Source: Alphaproteobacteria bacterium UBA6187 (GTDB lineage Bacteria > Pseudomonadota > Alphaproteobacteria > Rickettsiales > UBA6187). From it: a stretch of 35,409 nt of DNA. Shown one piece after another: positions 15,610 to 25,026 of the stretch. Location: positions 18,380 to 53,788 of the forward strand of contig DITJ01000028.1 of assembly GCA_002422795.1 (NCBI GenBank), given 5' to 3'. The notes below the pieces were generated by a model. It worked only from the letters and a program-made list of their open reading frames with translations. It did not search any database and was not told the DNA's origin. The translations under genes were made by a program, and so were the position numbers. Within the stretch, counting starts at the first letter, position 1; every line of letters begins with the position of its first letter.

Positions 15610-18600
15610 CTAAACCTCAGCTGCGTAAATATCCCTAACCTTACGAATCGCCACAACTATCATGGAGAAATCAGGCTCACCTTGGGCTTTTACATCATTT
15701 ATAAAGCTATCAAGGCGCAGGATTTTAGCCTGGTTTTCCTTAGCCCAGCTATCAATTGCCGTGCTGCAAAGATTATCCTCGCATAGATATTTTATAACTT
15801 CCGAAGTCAGGCGTTTTTGCTGGTCGTAAATATCATCTACCAGGGTTTTTGCAGAAATGCGTTCCCAATATGAATGTGGAGAGATTTTCCTTATAACCTG
15901 GCGCATCCAGCTTAAATGCAGTTTTGCACCGATTTCAAAGTAAAGCTTACCAACCAGTTCTTCCGGCAATTTGGATAAACGCGCCACCTGCACAATATCA
16001 CAAGATGCAGAAAGTGAATCAAAACCGGCAATGCTCCGCGATAACGCATCTGGCACTTTAGAGCCTTTATGACGGGCATATCGCGCATCAAACACTTCTT
16101 TTTGCGAACCTGGTAATATTTTAGTAAGGTTATTTGACAGGGTTTTTACGCCAGGAGCATAATCATTAATAACTTGCGCAACTTTAATAGGGTGTGGCAT
16201 ATTACGGATAAACCAGATAGATGCACGCTCTACAATTGCCTGAGTTTCAAGGAATAATTCTTTCTGTACTTCCAGGCTTGCACCTTTTAGCGCCGAAATA
16301 TCATTCCATAAATCACGCAAGCTAAACACTTCACGGGTAAGTGTATAAGCCCTTGCAACATCAGATTCAGAAAGCCCTGAATCCTCATGTAACTGATAGA
16401 ACATAGAGCCGCCAATGCGGTTTATAATGCTATTAGTTACCGAAGTTGCAATAATTTCACGCCGCAGTGGATGGGTTTTGATTTCCTCCAGGTATTTTTC
16501 CTGTAACTGCACAGGGAAATAGCGGATTAAATCCTGCTCATAATAAGCTTCGTCCGGCAAATCGCTTACCAGAAGGCGCTCATAAAGCCTTAGTTTGCTA
16601 TAAGCCATCACAACCGCGATTTCCGGCCTTGTAAGACCTTTACCGGCGGCAAGGCGGCGGCTGATTTCTTCATCATTTGGCAGGAATTCAATATTTCTAT
16701 CCAGGCTACCGTCTTTTTCCAGGGAACTGATTAACCTGGCTTGCGTTTCAAGCAAGGCATGGCCTTGTAACTGCGCATAAGTTATTGCCTGAGTTTGCAG
16801 GATGTTATCTTTAAGCACTAATTCCGCAACTTCATCAGTCATGGATTCAAGCAATTTATTGCGCTGCTCGATAGTAAGTTTGCCTTTTTCCACGGCTTTG
16901 CCAAGGGCAATCTTAATGTTAACTTCGTGGTCAGAGCAATCAACGCCAGCAGAATTATCAATCGCGTCAGTATTAATCCTGCCGCCATTAGCAGCATATT
17001 CAATACGGCCTAATTGGGTGAAACCGAGATTGCCACCTTCCCCTACTATTTTAACGCCAAGCTGCCCACCATTAACCCTTAAGTTATCGTTAGCGCGGTC
17101 GCCTACATTTTCGTTGCTTTCAGTTTTAGACTTAACATAAGTACCGATACCGCCATTCCAAAGTAGGTCAAGTGGCGCAAGTAGCATTGCTTTTATAAGT
17201 TCATCCGGTGTTAAAGTGTCTTTCTCAATATGGAATAACTTCTTCATTTCACTTGAAATTTTCAGGCTTTTGCTACTACGTTCAAATATACCGCCACCTT
17301 TGGAAATGAGTTTTGCATCATAATCCATCCAGCTTGAGCGCGGCAGGTTAAACAGGCGTTTCCGCTCCTTGAAGCTTTCAGCAGGATTCGGGTTCGGGTC
17401 AACGAAAATATGCATGTGGTTAAACGCGCCAACCAGCTTAATATGCTTGGAAAGCAGCATTCCGTTACCGAACACGTCACCAGACATATCACCAATACCA
17501 ACCACGGTGAAATCCTGGCTATCTACATCTACACCAATATCATTAAAGTGCCTTTTTACAGAAATCCACGCACCACGAGCGGTAATCGCCATTTTCTTAT
17601 GGTCGTAACCTACAGAGCCGCCAGATGCAAACGCATCCCCAAGCCAGAAGCCATATTCAGCCGCAACACCATTGGCGTAATCTGAGAATGTTGCCGTGCC
17701 TTTATCTGCCGCAACTACCAGGTATGAATCGTCACCATCATGGCGCACCACATCTTTAGGCGGAACAGCCTTACCATTTACCAGATTATCAGTAACGTCT
17801 AGAAGCCCACGCAGGAAGGTTTTATAGCAAGATACGCCTTCATTCATTATTTCTTCGCGGCTAGCTCCAGCAGTGCTCTTTTTCACTATAAAGCCGCCTT
17901 TAGAACCAACCGGGATAATAACCGAGTTTTTCGCCATTTGCGCCTTCATCAGGCCGAGTACTTCTGTGCGGAAATCTTCGCATCTATCAGACCAGCGCAG
18001 GCCACCACGTGCAACCCTGCCACCACGAAGATGGATACCTTCAACATGCGCAGAATATACAAATATTTCCGCATAAGGGCGCGGGTGCGGCAACCAGGAA
18101 ATTTTGCTAGATGCAAATTTGAAAGACATATAATCTTTTATATTGCCACTGGCATCCTTCTGGAAGAAATTGGTGCGGAGGGTTGCCTGTAATAAATCAA
18201 TATATCCCCTTATTACGCGATCTTCCGCCAGGTTTGAAACCTGCGAAAGGGATTTTTCCAATTTAGCAAGTATCTGCTTAGAGGTAACTTCCCTATTGCC
18301 TTTATATTCAGGGTCGAACCGTACATAGAATAACGCGACCAAATCCTTTACAATCGGGCAATGGTTGCCAAGCGCTTCCTGTATATAATTCTGGCTATAT
18401 GAGAAACCCGATTGCTGCAAATATTTGCTATATGCGCGCAGCATAACGCTATCACGCCATTTAAGGCCAGCAAGCAGGATAAGCTTATTTAAGCTATCAT
18501 TCTGGATATCGCCGCTCCAGATTTTCTCAATGGCTTCTTCAAAATTTTTCTTGATATCCCACAGGCGTGGCTTCTTAATACCCTGAACTTTAAAGCGGAA

Positions 18601-20505
18601 GCGGTGTATCCAGATAGATTTCTTTAAATGTGAAGGAGTTGCCTGGTAAGTATGCTCATCCAGTACATAAAGCCCCATATTGGCAAGTAACGGCATAATT
18701 CCGGAAAGGGAAATATGAGTTTCAGGGTTATAAACCTTGAACTCAAACATTTCAAAATTGCCTTCCAGGGACTCATAAATATCAAAGCTGATTTTATCAG
18801 TTTTAATAACTTTTTCCATCTGCAATATATCATAATACGCATCTTCAGCAGAAAAGCGGTTTGTATAGCTTAATGAAAAAGCATCTTTATAAAGGCCGTA
18901 AATCCTTTCAAAATCTTTTGCACCGAAATGCTTTTCAAGTTCATCAAATAAATTATCAGTCCATTTACGAGCTATATTTGCCAGTTTTTCTTCAATTTTG
19001 ATAACATTATAATTTGGAACCTTGCCTGGGGTAGTTTTAATAATAATTTGCAGGCGCGCGAGTGGTGAATCAGTAATCTGGGTATAGTGGTTTGAGACAG
19101 TGCCTTGTAATTCTGCGCAAAGTATCGCTTCCATTTTATGACGAAGCTCGGTGCTCATGCTGTCACGCGGCAGGAATATAATACAGCTTATAAACCTTTC
19201 AAACTCATCTTTCCTGAGGAATAACCGCATCTTAGGACGCACAGAAAGCATTTCAATGCCCATAACGGTCTGGAATAATTTTTCCTCGGTAGTCTGGAAA
19301 ATTTCATCACGCGGGAAATCTTCTAAAATAGAAGTAAGGGCTTTACCGCTATGGCTGTTATGCAGGAAGCCGGATTTGTTACGGGCATATTCTATTTTCT
19401 TGCGGATGATAGGAATATTGCGCACACTCTGGTAATATACCATTGATGTAAATAAACCCAGGAACCTGTGTTCACCGGTGATTTCACCAGCTTCATTGAA
19501 GCGTTTCAGGCAGATATAATCCATATGCACAGGGCGGTGGATCAGTGATTTTTTATTAGCTTTGGTAATTTCCAGAATATTATCAAGCTTTGAGGATACT
19601 TTTACATCCACTTCATTATCTATGCTGCGCGGAAGTATTTCCGGGTCACCAAGTTTAAATATCCCAAGTTCAGAGCCACCAAGCGGGGTAGGGGTCTTAT
19701 TTTTGCCCTTAAAATCGCTCTCAATATAACCTAAGAATACGAAATTATTATTTTTAAGCCACTCAAAGAATTCTTTAATTTCATTAACTTGCTCTATAAC
19801 CCGCTCTTTCTGCGCACCTTTCATGGAGTGGGTTAGAATTTCTGCTGAAGCTGAAAACTCAGTTAATACATAATTAACTTTACGCACCATAGGAAGCCAG
19901 TCATCAACTGCAAACTTAATTGCCTGAAGCGCACGAAATATATCTTTTTCCAGCTTTTCCAATTGCCTGCTGTCACTTATATGTGATACCTGCATATGGA
20001 TAATAGATTCAGCATTAGTATTTTGGCCAGTATGTTCAAGGGAGCTAACTGTTTCCACGTGGCCTTTATTACCGCGGCTTATTGAAACAACCGGATGTAG
20101 CAAGCCAAAAATCTTGAGGCCATGCCTGTTAATTTCCTCAGTGATGGAATCAACAATAAACGGCATGTCGTCATTTATCATTTCAATGGTAGTATACTGG
20201 CTTTCCCAGCCATAATCTTTTTTCTCGGTGTTATATACGCGCACTTTCGGAGTACCTTTAGCGCGGTCACCGGCAAATTTAAATAGGTTCTCAGCAAGCC
20301 CACACAGGCTTTCCGGGCTATATGATTTTAAATCATTCGCCGGGGCAAATTTATAAAGCTGCTCTACGAATTCAACGAAACCTTTATCTTTATCGCTTTT
20401 TGGCGCTTTCTTCGCCTGAGCAATTACCGCATCGAAAAACATTTCATTATTTTTAAGGTGTGCATTAGCCATGTGATTTTTCACTTTGTTTGCGAGTTTA
20501 ACCAT
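15610..20505 (-). CDS. gdhB: NAD-specific glutamate dehydrogenase, large (about 180 kDa) type
   Basis: A 1631-residue enzyme of the bacterial large GDH class (L-glutamate to 2-oxoglutarate plus ammonia with NAD), feeding glutamate carbon into the citric acid cycle. The long N-terminal regulatory region (about 1-770) has the family phrases DMPFIVDSITEEINRHGL near residue 115 and VFLGYIESDF near 255. The catalytic domain begins near 800 with PHPRPYAEIFVYS, GGRVARGGLRWSDR, and continues with PVGSKGGFIVKK near 870 and the dinucleotide-binding segment GIGDMSGDVFGNGML near 1010. A C-terminal helical region follows. Length is typical. The M1 start at 20505 is used; M12 is possible, and neither has a clear ribosome-binding site. 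Transcribed toward the M16 gene. In a host-associated lineage this fits growth on host amino acids. Confidence 0.97.
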   Translation of the reverse strand: MVKLANKVKNHMANAHLKNNEMFFDAVIAQAKKAPKSDKDKGFVEFVEQLYKFAPANDLKSYSPESLCGLAENLFKFAGDRAKGTPKVRVYNTEKKDYGWESQYTTIEMINDDMPFIVDSITEEINRHGLKIFGLLHPVVSISRGNKGHVETVSSLEHTGQNTNAESIIHMQVSHISDSRQLEKLEKDIFRALQAIKFAVDDWLPMVRKVNYVLTEFSASAEILTHSMKGAQKERVIEQVNEIKEFFEWLKNNNFVFLGYIESDFKGKNKTPTPLGGSELGIFKLGDPEILPRSIDNEVDVKVSSKLDNILEITKANKKSLIHRPVHMDYICLKRFNEAGEITGEHRFLGLFTSMVYYQSVRNIPIIRKKIEYARNKSGFLHNSHSGKALTSILEDFPRDEIFQTTEEKLFQTVMGIEMLSVRPKMRLFLRKDEFERFISCIIFLPRDSMSTELRHKMEAILCAELQGTVSNHYTQITDSPLARLQIIIKTTPGKVPNYNVIKIEEKLANIARKWTDNLFDELEKHFGAKDFERIYGLYKDAFSLSYTNRFSAEDAYYDILQMEKVIKTDKISFDIYESLEGNFEMFEFKVYNPETHISLSGIMPLLANMGLYVLDEHTYQATPSHLKKSIWIHRFRFKVQGIKKPRLWDIKKNFEEAIEKIWSGDIQNDSLNKLILLAGLKWRDSVMLRAYSKYLQQSGFSYSQNYIQEALGNHCPIVKDLVALFYVRFDPEYKGNREVTSKQILAKLEKSLSQVSNLAEDRVIRGYIDLLQATLRTNFFQKDASGNIKDYMSFKFASSKISWLPHPRPYAEIFVYSAHVEGIHLRGGRVARGGLRWSDRCEDFRTEVLGLMKAQMAKNSVIIPVGSKGGFIVKKSTAGASREEIMNEGVSCYKTFLRGLLDVTDNLVNGKAVPPKDVVRHDGDDSYLVVAADKGTATFSDYANGVAAEYGFWLGDAFASGGSVGYDHKKMAITARGAWISVKRHFNDIGVDVDSQDFTVVGIGDMSGDVFGNGMLLSKHIKLVGAFNHMHIFVDPNPNPAESFKERKRLFNLPRSSWMDYDAKLISKGGGIFERSSKSLKISSEMKKLFHIEKDTLTPDELIKAMLLAPLDLLWNGGIGTYVKSKTESNENVGDRANDNLRVNGGQLGVKIVGEGGNLGFTQLGRIEYAANGGRINTDAIDNSAGVDCSDHEVNIKIALGKAVEKGKLTIEQRNKLLESMTDEVAELVLKDNILQTQAITYAQLQGHALLETQARLISSLEKDGSLDRNIEFLPNDEEISRRLAAGKGLTRPEIAVVMAYSKLRLYERLLVSDLPDEAYYEQDLIRYFPVQLQEKYLEEIKTHPLRREIIATSVTNSIINRIGGSMFYQLHEDSGLSESDVARAYTLTREVFSLRDLWNDISALKGASLEVQKELFLETQAIVERASIWFIRNMPHPIKVAQVINDYAPGVKTLSNNLTKILPGSQKEVFDARYARHKGSKVPDALSRSIAGFDSLSASCDIVQVARLSKLPEELVGKLYFEIGAKLHLSWMRQVIRKISPHSYWERISAKTLVDDIYDQQKRLTSEVIKYLCEDNLCSTAIDSWAKENQAKILRLDSFINDVKAQGEPDFSMIVVAIRKVRDIYAAEV

Positions 20506-20666
20506 GCCCGCTCATATATCACTTAATTCTTACCTTGTGTATAATTTTTTCATGTTTTCTTGATTTATCTGTAGTTATTGGGGGAGGGGGGCGAGGCATT
20601 ATGGAATCTTTTGTAATATTAACGTAAATAAACTATATAATTAATAATAAAATCTTAATATTTATG
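20506..20666. other. AT-rich gap upstream of gdhB
   Basis: No gene seen. It should hold the gdhB promoter on the minus strand, but no convincing -35/-10 pair stands out. A G-run (GGGGGAGGGGGGCGAGG) lies at about 20579-20595, unusual in this AT-rich setting. Confidence 0.5.
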
Positions 20667-20675
20667 TGTTATAAT
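20667..20675 (+). promoter_or_regulatory. Extended -10 promoter of the decayed gene
   Basis: TGTTATAAT (TATAAT at 20670-20675), identical to the rlmN element, sits 26 bases before an ATG that has an excellent TAGGAGGAAAC ribosome-binding site at 20691-20701. Confidence 0.5.
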
Positions 20676-20701
20676 TGACTTTAAAATGCATAGGAGGAAA
20701 C

Positions 20702-21014
20702 ATGTCTTCATTTGAATCAGATGCAGCACGCGCGGAAAGATTATGTATGGGGCGCGAGAGTTACCAATAGAACCAGGAGAGCTAATGGATGCTGGGCAAC
20801 TGCTTGGATTAAACCAAACAGTGGCTAAATGGGGTGGTTCAGAAGAAGTGCGTGGTAGGGTTGTTGGCCATCACCGCGCTGGATATTTTCTAAAAAAGTC
20901 GTTACCAGCTGGCCACAACTGGCACTGTTCGCCGCTGCGTCGGCGGTGTTTTACCTTATCAAGAACAAATGGAGTATTCCTCTTGTGATAACGGTGTGCG
21001 GAGTGCTCCAATTA
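20702..21014 (+). pseudogene. Frameshifted remnant of a small membrane protein gene
   Basis: After a near-perfect Shine-Dalgarno, the first frame reads MSSFESDAARAERLCMGRES and stops after 22 codons (TAG at 20768). A second frame continues as ELPIEPGELMDAGQLLGLNQ, TVAKWGGSEEV and VVGHHRAG. A third frame, from about 20876, reads WIFSKKVVTSWPQLALF, AAASAVFYLIKNKWSIP, LVITVCGVLQLLLG and stops at 21023-21025, a pattern of two membrane helices. The simplest reading is one gene of about 105 codons broken by two frameshifts. The last helices have the look of the C-terminus of a polytopic transporter (chromate-transporter-like), but that is a weak guess. If unbroken, the alternative is a 22-residue leader peptide. 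Confidence 0.45.
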
Positions 21015-21153
21015 TTATTGGGTTAGCCCAGAAGTTCCTGGTTTGTAACCCCGTCTTATTATTCATATTTTTCAACCCTATTCCTCGGCATAAATCCTTA
21101 CTTAATTACAGGAATGTTGGGACGCAGTTACTAATCCCATCCCGCCAAGGTAT

Positions 21154-22431
21154 TCAGCTTGTATGATGCTGTATAAACTGCTGTATCAAGTTTTCTGGTA
21201 GCCCTAATCTATCGAACAGTATAACATACAATAATACCTTTAACCGCTTTTCCAGAAATGCCGGTGTTTCTTTTCTTGGCTTAGGCTTCCCCGTATTTTT
21301 ATCTATCGGGTGTGTAAATTGATTACGAAACTCAGTTATTTCATCAGCTGCATCACCGAGAGTTTTAGCCTCTGGCAACTTAACCTGCCATTCATGTGTA
21401 TTAAATTTATCAAGTTCGGGGTATTTCTTATGAAACATCTCCAACATTTCCATGCATCGTGCATTAAAGACTGAATTATTACCACAAACTTTAAACAATG
21501 GGTTGCTTATAGTATGTAGGGTTTCGAGACTCTGAGAAAGGCTGAAAAAGCGATCTTCAAAAAATATGTAATTACCTCTTAATGCCCTATAAAGCCTGTG
21601 GTATGTGCCTTTTAATTCTTCCGTTATACTTAACCAGGTCTCCAATATTTGTGGAAATAATCCTTCTATTTGCTGAAATCGTATAAACTCCTTTTTGGGT
21701 TGTGAAACAAAGCCTGATTCCGTAACCCTATCAACATCAAACATTACGCCATGTAGCAAAGGAAAAAATTCATTTCCATCTTTAATAAAAATATACTCAA
21801 TTGGAGCAATACTTCCAGATAATAAATCTATAAGTTGTCTGATGCGGTAAGCTTTAGAAGAAAAAAAATCCAATGGTTTATTTTCTTCCTTACTCAAGAT
21901 TTGCAACGAAACATTCCCTTGCGCCGAAAATTGACGTTTATGTGCCTTCCATGTAGGTTTACGCTCAAATGTAACGCCATCAACTTCTATATTATCAGCA
22001 GGAAGGAACGCATATTCTTTGCCATTACTCTTTACTATCTTAGTATAATCTGGTGTAGGTGATAAATATTCAAGAATACCAACTGATTCGAATTTTAATT
22101 CCTGAAATAGTGGTTCTATTTCTGAAATATGCTGCCCTTGTACTATGTAGCGCACTCTAAAACAGAATTCAGAATGACTTGGATTTTCCCAAACTTCTAT
22201 TGCTACACAAGAATATATTTTACCTTCTGCAAAACCTAGCAAATTTGGAATATTATCGCGATCTATATGTAGATTTTTATCCTGAAGATTATCGTATAGT
22301 GTTAAGCGTATAAAGCCATCTCCTTTCGGGGAGTAAGATAAAGTTCCTAATAGTTGTGATTCTGGTTTTTCTGGAAACCACCACAATCCTGAAACTTTAA
22401 AATCATTAAAATGTGAAATCCCTTTACTCAT
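21154..22431 (-). CDS. apeA: ApeA-like HEPN-domain antiphage protein
   Basis: A 425-residue cytoplasmic protein. The N-terminal part (about 10-160) opens with VSGLWWFPEKPESQLLGTL and SPKGDGFIRLTLYD, the pattern of the ApeA N-terminal domain. The C-terminal part (about 290-420) is helical with SLSQSLETLH and the HEPN ribonuclease signature RNQFTH at 369-374 (R-x4-H). ApeA proteins are single-gene abortive-infection systems in which the HEPN domain is thought to cleave RNA on phage sensing. The ATG at 22431 has AAGGA nine bases upstream. It sits alone between pdxH and a decayed gene, a typical accessory pocket. The fold assignment is from motif recognition only; a search against the ApeA families would settle it. 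Confidence 0.78.
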   Translation of the reverse strand: MSKGISHFNDFKVSGLWWFPEKPESQLLGTLSYSPKGDGFIRLTLYDNLQDKNLHIDRDNIPNLLGFAEGKIYSCVAIEVWENPSHSEFCFRVRYIVQGQHISEIEPLFQELKFESVGILEYLSPTPDYTKIVKSNGKEYAFLPADNIEVDGVTFERKPTWKAHKRQFSAQGNVSLQILSKEENKPLDFFSSKAYRIRQLIDLLSGSIAPIEYIFIKDGNEFFPLLHGVMFDVDRVTESGFVSQPKKEFIRFQQIEGLFPQILETWLSITEELKGTYHRLYRALRGNYIFFEDRFFSLSQSLETLHTISNPLFKVCGNNSVFNARCMEMLEMFHKKYPELDKFNTHEWQVKLPEAKTLGDAADEITEFRNQFTHPIDKNTGKPKPRKETPAFLEKRLKVLLYVILFDRLGLPENLIQQFIQHHTS

Positions 22432-22532
22432 TAGTTTTTCCTTATTGTAGAAATTCCTTGTGTCCTTACATATTTGAAAGCGTGAGAATATGTATGTTAT
22501 AAATAATAACGATTTATCATTCTTTGGTTATA

Positions 22533-23123
22533 TCAAGGATAAAGCCTATCCGTCTTCCAGCCATCATTGGTTTTAGTATAAAGTACCCGTGTATTTAAGC
22601 GGAACTGCCCACTTTGCCAAAATTCAATTGTTTTAGGAACAACGCGAAAACCAGACCAGAAAAATGGGCGCGGTATAGGTTTCCCTTCAAACTCTTTAGC
22701 AATTTCTGCAACACGGCTTGGCAAATCTTCCGTATTTTCCATTATATGTGATTGCTTTGATGCCCAGGATCCAATCTGGCTGCCGCGGTCGCGCCTTGCA
22801 AAATAATCGTCGGATTCTTTTTCTGAAACACGTTCCACTGTGCCTTCAATGCGCACCTGCCTTATCACCTCATCCCAGAAGAAACACACGGCTGCATTGG
22901 GATTATCGTGGATCTCCTTACCCTTACGGCTGCTCATATTAGTATAAAAACAAAAGCCCCGTTCATCGAAATTCTTAAGGAGCAATATACGTGCAGAAGG
23001 AATGCCATCTTTCGTGGCGGTGGCGATAGTTGCCGCTGCCGGTTCTTTCAGGCCAAGTTTTTGGACTTCCTCATACCACTGGCAAAATAGCGGAAAAGGG
23101 CTTATATTATTTTGTTCAGACAT
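22533..23123 (-). CDS. pdxH: Pyridoxamine 5'-phosphate oxidase
   Basis: A 196-residue FMN enzyme that oxidises pyridoxine or pyridoxamine phosphate to pyridoxal phosphate. FMN and substrate motifs are ARILLLKNF (44-52), FYTNMSSRKGKE (59-70), the RGSQIGSWAS segment (113-122) and the C-terminal FRLNTRVLY and RLYP. Length is slightly short but normal for the family. It starts 22 bases after the virD4 stop on the same strand, so it is probably transcribed as the last gene of the vir operon. That link looks like chance operon fusion, not function. Confidence 0.96.
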   Translation of the reverse strand: MSEQNNISPFPLFCQWYEEVQKLGLKEPAAATIATATKDGIPSARILLLKNFDERGFCFYTNMSSRKGKEIHDNPNAAVCFFWDEVIRQVRIEGTVERVSEKESDDYFARRDRGSQIGSWASKQSHIMENTEDLPSRVAEIAKEFEGKPIPRPFFWSGFRVVPKTIEFWQSGQFRLNTRVLYTKTNDGWKTDRLYP

Positions 23124-23145
23124 AAATTATTGACACTGGTTTGTA

Positions 23146-24930
23146 TTAAGCCTTAGGTGGATCTACTGGTTTCTTTGGATTATCCTCGGCGTATTTTTTC
23201 GGGTCGAAAGGCGTCTGGATAGGAACTTCAATAGGCGGCAGCAGTCGTTTTGTAAACATAGGGTCTTTGAAGTATTTTATCTTCTTGGATTTAATAGGCG
23301 GGCTTGCCTCAATCAGTAGTATTTGCTCATCTTTATCAAGCATCATAACTTCCTGCGGCAGCAGCAGCGCCCTTTGTGTTTTCGATATGTGCAACGACCT
23401 TGAACCAGGGTTAAGGTCAAGGAACTTAGGTTTGTTGGCGGAAATTTGGTCTACTGTTTTATTTCCCACCATTTTTGAAATAAGTTCAGCAGTTTGTACG
23501 TTGTTTGCCGCGAATGTAATACGGAAAGTGGCGTTTGAAAGGAACGAGTTCATTCCCGCATCTTCATAGATATCCTTTAGCTGCTCGGTATCCTGTACGA
23601 TCAGGAACAGGCGCACTTTATAACCACGGAAATATGCGATACCGGTTTTAAATTGTTCCATTTTCCCAAGGGTTGGAAACTCATCCAGCATGAACATAAC
23701 GCCGAATTTATCTTCTGCCGTTGGCATTTGGCGCGTTAGGAATGTTGCGGCCTGCTGATAGAAAATCTGCATCAGAGGTTCTAAGCGCTTAATGTTATCC
23801 GGCGATAGGCCTACATAAATAGTGGTTGGTTCGCGCTTGAAGTTATTGATGTTAAAGTCACTGCTGGCAGTTGCTGTATCAATTAACGGGTTTGCCCATA
23901 ACTCCAGCTTGGAGTTCATGGTGGATACCACGCCTGAGCGTTCTTTATCAGCTTTTTGCAAGAAGGATGCTATGTTCATATATGCAACCGGGTGTATCTG
24001 CTTACCGATAGTATCTAGCACCACGGCAAGGTTATATACCACGTCGTCACTACGCATGGTGCGTACCACTTCGCCGAATGACTGCATTTTTTCAGGTACA
24101 GCGCATAAATATAGCACAATACCCGCAAACAGGCTTCGCGCCTCACTTTCCCAGAAATCGCTTACTTGCGGAAGCAGGATTGACGCGATTTTTTGTACGT
24201 CATCCACCATCTGCCCGGGCTTGGTACTGATCCATTCAAGCGGGTTGTAGCAATGGCTTTTACCATCTCCATCTGCCGGGTTCCAAAGAAAAACCTTCTG
24301 CCCCATTTTATTTTTGCGGTATCCGCTGGTAAGTTCATAGTTCTCTAACTTGATATCATGGATGAAAACTGAATCTTCCCAGAATAACAGGTTAGGTATT
24401 ACGAAGCCCACACCTTTACCAGATCCGGTAGGTGCAAAGAGCAGTGCATGCTGGTAGCCACCGGCTATAAGTAATTTTCCGCGCGTGTCCTTGCCCATAA
24501 GCATACCTGTTTCGGAGCGCAAGCCTGCTTTCTTTATGGCTTTTTCATCCGCCCACCTGGCATCACCATGCACTGATTCTGTTTTCTTAAATGGGCGCCA
24601 GTCCATGAGTGGTGCGCGCAGCATCCAACCTGAAAGTCCCAGCACTATAAATGGAATTATGGTGAGTAAGAAAAGTTTTACTACAAAATATTCTTTGTAA
24701 CTAATTGAAAGCTTGGAGCGGTTATGCCACCATTGTCCCCACCAATGAAAGAAATGAGTGAAATAATGTTCCCCATCGGCGAGTATATCACCTGTAAACC
24801 TTATATTTTTTGAATCAGATACAGCTATAGTTACAAGCACGGCAGAAAATGCAAGGCAAAGGCCGCAGACTAATATAATTACTAGCGATATAGCCGTAAC
24901 ATTACGCAAATGCCTTACAAATTCACTCAT
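23146..24930 (-). CDS. virD4: VirD4 type IV coupling protein
   Basis: A 594-residue inner-membrane ATPase that delivers substrates to the secretion channel. Two membrane helices lie at about 13-36 and 83-103. The conserved SVHGDARWA segment (119-127) precedes Walker A APTGSGKG (166-173), followed by GFVIPNLLFW. Walker B is MFMLDEFPTLG (412-422). The tail is short and Pro/Lys-rich. Length matches Rickettsiales VirD4. The start at 24930 has AAGAGA before it. It is the last vir gene of the islet, 86 bases after virB11, and that gap holds short ACTAGTAAC repeats. Confidence 0.97.
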   Translation of the reverse strand: MSEFVRHLRNVTAISLVIILVCGLCLAFSAVLVTIAVSDSKNIRFTGDILADGEHYFTHFFHWWGQWWHNRSKLSISYKEYFVVKLFLLTIIPFIVLGLSGWMLRAPLMDWRPFKKTESVHGDARWADEKAIKKAGLRSETGMLMGKDTRGKLLIAGGYQHALLFAPTGSGKGVGFVIPNLLFWEDSVFIHDIKLENYELTSGYRKNKMGQKVFLWNPADGDGKSHCYNPLEWISTKPGQMVDDVQKIASILLPQVSDFWESEARSLFAGIVLYLCAVPEKMQSFGEVVRTMRSDDVVYNLAVVLDTIGKQIHPVAYMNIASFLQKADKERSGVVSTMNSKLELWANPLIDTATASSDFNINNFKREPTTIYVGLSPDNIKRLEPLMQIFYQQAATFLTRQMPTAEDKFGVMFMLDEFPTLGKMEQFKTGIAYFRGYKVRLFLIVQDTEQLKDIYEDAGMNSFLSNATFRITFAANNVQTAELISKMVGNKTVDQISANKPKFLDLNPGSRSLHISKTQRALLLPQEVMMLDKDEQILLIEASPPIKSKKIKYFKDPMFTKRLLPPIEVPIQTPFDPKKYAEDNPKKPVDPPKA

Positions 24931-24984
24931 AATCTCTTTTTATGACTAATGTTTTCAGGTTTAAATAGTAAATTATTACTACAC

Positions 24985-25026
24985 ATTACTAGTAACTGGC
25001 AACTAGTAACTAGTAACTAGTGACTG
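24985..25026. repeat. Short tandem ACTAGTAAC-type repeats at the virB11 3' end
   Basis: Four to five imperfect copies of ACTAGTAAC (one reading ACTGGCAAC, one ACTAGTGAC) run from the virB11-virD4 gap into the last codons of virB11; the virB11 stop is inside the last copy. Confidence 0.6.

Noticed and set aside
20969..21166. 65-codon plus-strand frame at the edge of the apeA-like gene
   Set aside because: No ribosome-binding site, no recognisable motif, and it overlaps the decayed gene and the 3' end of the convergent gene.
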